DNA of 64,000 bases from Pseudarthrobacter naphthalenicus. Its GTDB lineage: Bacteria > Actinomycetota > Actinomycetes > Actinomycetales > Micrococcaceae. Below, in pieces: positions 61,311 to 64,000 of the stretch. The stretch lies in NCBI RefSeq assembly GCF_029076445.1, contig NZ_JARESG010000009.1:1-64000 (forward strand), in the 5' to 3' direction. A program made the position numbers and the translations under genes. The notes beneath the pieces were generated by a model, which ran no database searches, was not told where the DNA came from, and saw only the letters and a list, made by a program, of their open reading frames with translations. Position 1 is the first letter of the stretch. Each line of letters begins with the position of its first letter.

Positions 61311-61609
61311 TTCCGCCTATCTGATCCGCAACTGCATTTCAGTTGCATCTGGTCGTCTACTGCGCAATATTTTCCGGTGTCGCCTGCTTGGTCTGTCGCA
61401 GGAATCTGCAGCAAGAAGTGTCTGCCCCTGAAGCGTCAGTCCAGCGCCCCGTCATTAATCGGTGCGTGAGGTGAATCAGTATCCGGCCCTGCTGGCCGAA
61501 ATCCAACCGGCAAGGCCGAAAATCCCGGCTGCAGATCTGAACTGCAGCCCAGATCAAATCATCGCGTCCAGCTCCCAGTCTGGACGCCGTCGAGGGGGAA
61601 GGATCCTTC
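61311..61609 (+). promoter_or_regulatory. Leader/promoter region of rho
   Basis: A 7-bp hairpin (GCAACTG/CAGTTGC) at 61328-61346 follows thrB without T-run. TTGCAT at 61343-61348 and AATATT at 61366-61371 form a possible -35/-10 pair (17-base spacer). The remaining 230 bases would be an untranslated rho leader. Long leaders are common for rho, which controls its own transcription. No gene is seen. Confidence 0.4.
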
Positions 61610-63841
<2,232 letters not shown>

Positions 63842-63855
63842 CTGCGCTCACCGCT

Positions 63856-63889
63856 CAAAGTGTGCCGACCCCCTGGTCGGCACACTTTG
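63856..63889 (+). terminator. Hairpin after rho
   Basis: CAAAGTGTGCCGACC pairs perfectly with GGTCGGCACACTTTG (15 bp) around CCCT. No T-run follows. Confidence 0.8.
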
Positions 63890-63917
63890 GGCGGTTCGTC
63901 GTTAAGTCCCGGGAAAC

Positions 63918-63923
63918 TAGACT
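63918..63923 (+). promoter_or_regulatory. -10 box of prfA
   Basis: TAGACT, with TTCGTC 17 bases upstream (63895-63900) as a weak -35. The predicted start is about 19 bases before the prfA ATG, and AGAGG lies between them. Confidence 0.45.
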
Positions 63924-63948
63924 TGTAAGAGTCGAAAGAGGTTGTGAA

Positions 63949-64000
63949 ATGTTTGAGTCCGTACAGGGCCTGCTAGATGAGCATGATGCTATCCAGGCGC
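63949..64000 (+). CDS. prfA: Peptide chain release factor 1, first 17 codons
   Basis: The frame from ATG 63949 reads MFESVQGLLDEHDAIQA and runs off the window. The LLDEH start, AGAGG site and position after rho fit RF1, which recognises UAA and UAG. Domain content cannot be checked here. Confidence 0.8.
   Translation, partial: MFESVQGLLDEHDAIQA

Overview
The window is high-GC actinobacterial DNA. It fits best with a Micrococcaceae member of the Arthrobacter/Pseudarthrobacter type. The pointers are the argS-lysA-hom-thrC-thrB-rho-prfA order, the prfB-ftsE-ftsX-M23 peptidase-smpB-ssrA order, a Kgd-type 2-oxoglutarate enzyme, a 24-residue bL37 ribosomal protein, a SigR/RsrA pair, a Zur-linked zinc importer, a SAM-IV-type riboswitch, and several LGFP-repeat proteins. 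Genus assignment is inference from gene content; no rRNA or marker search was possible.

Layout. 1-4.4 kb is an accessory patch with lower GC by eye. It carries three LGFP-repeat genes: one cut by the window edge and frameshifted, one GH25 muramidase fused to LGFP repeats, and one repeat-only secreted protein. 4.4-9.3 kb is a compact Tad/Flp pilus operon (ATPase, two membrane platform proteins, a pilin-like protein, two TadE-like pseudopilins, one TadG-like protein). 9.3-14.9 kb holds prfB, ftsEX with its murein hydrolase, smpB and tmRNA. 15.2-16.9 kb is a secreted polysaccharide deacetylase with LGFP repeats. 17.2-18.2 kb is an HtrA-like protease.

18.2-20.4 kb is a minus-strand run: a DtxR/MntR-family regulator, two CrcB fluoride channels and two small proteins. 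Next come a methyltransferase, an MFS exporter, and a class V aminotransferase behind a SAM-IV-like riboswitch. 24.4-28.3 kb is hisN, rsgA, aroA and a DoxX protein. 28.4-29.8 kb is sigR-rsrA with a perfect SigR-type promoter. Then come bL37, a PadR/DUF4097 operon with a two-site palindromic operator, an SGNH hydrolase and kgd. 36.7-39.1 kb has two CNNM/CBS proteins. 39.2-42.4 kb is a zinc module (Zur box, znuACB, zur).

42.5-49.8 kb has a metallo-hydrolase, a rhodanese, an alcohol dehydrogenase, a HIT protein and the HrpA helicase. 49.8-51.3 kb is an M4 protease with its emfourin-like inhibitor. After tRNA-Arg(CCG), 51.6-54.6 kb is a flavin electron-transfer operon: FMN-binding lipoprotein, ApbE, and an RnfD-like/FNR fusion. 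54.7-64 kb is argS, lysA, hom, thrC, thrB, rho and the first 17 codons of prfA.

Recurring themes are cell-envelope work (LGFP proteins, hydrolases, FtsEX, Tad pili), metal and redox homeostasis (Zur, DtxR-like, SigR, flavin proteins), and probable leaderless transcription: a TANNNT box lies 6-10 bases before the start codons of several genes that lack a ribosome-binding site. The strongest leads for follow-up are the riboswitch/aminotransferase unit, the flavin operon, the LGFP cluster with its variable cysteine pairs, the M4/emfourin pair and the PadR operator.
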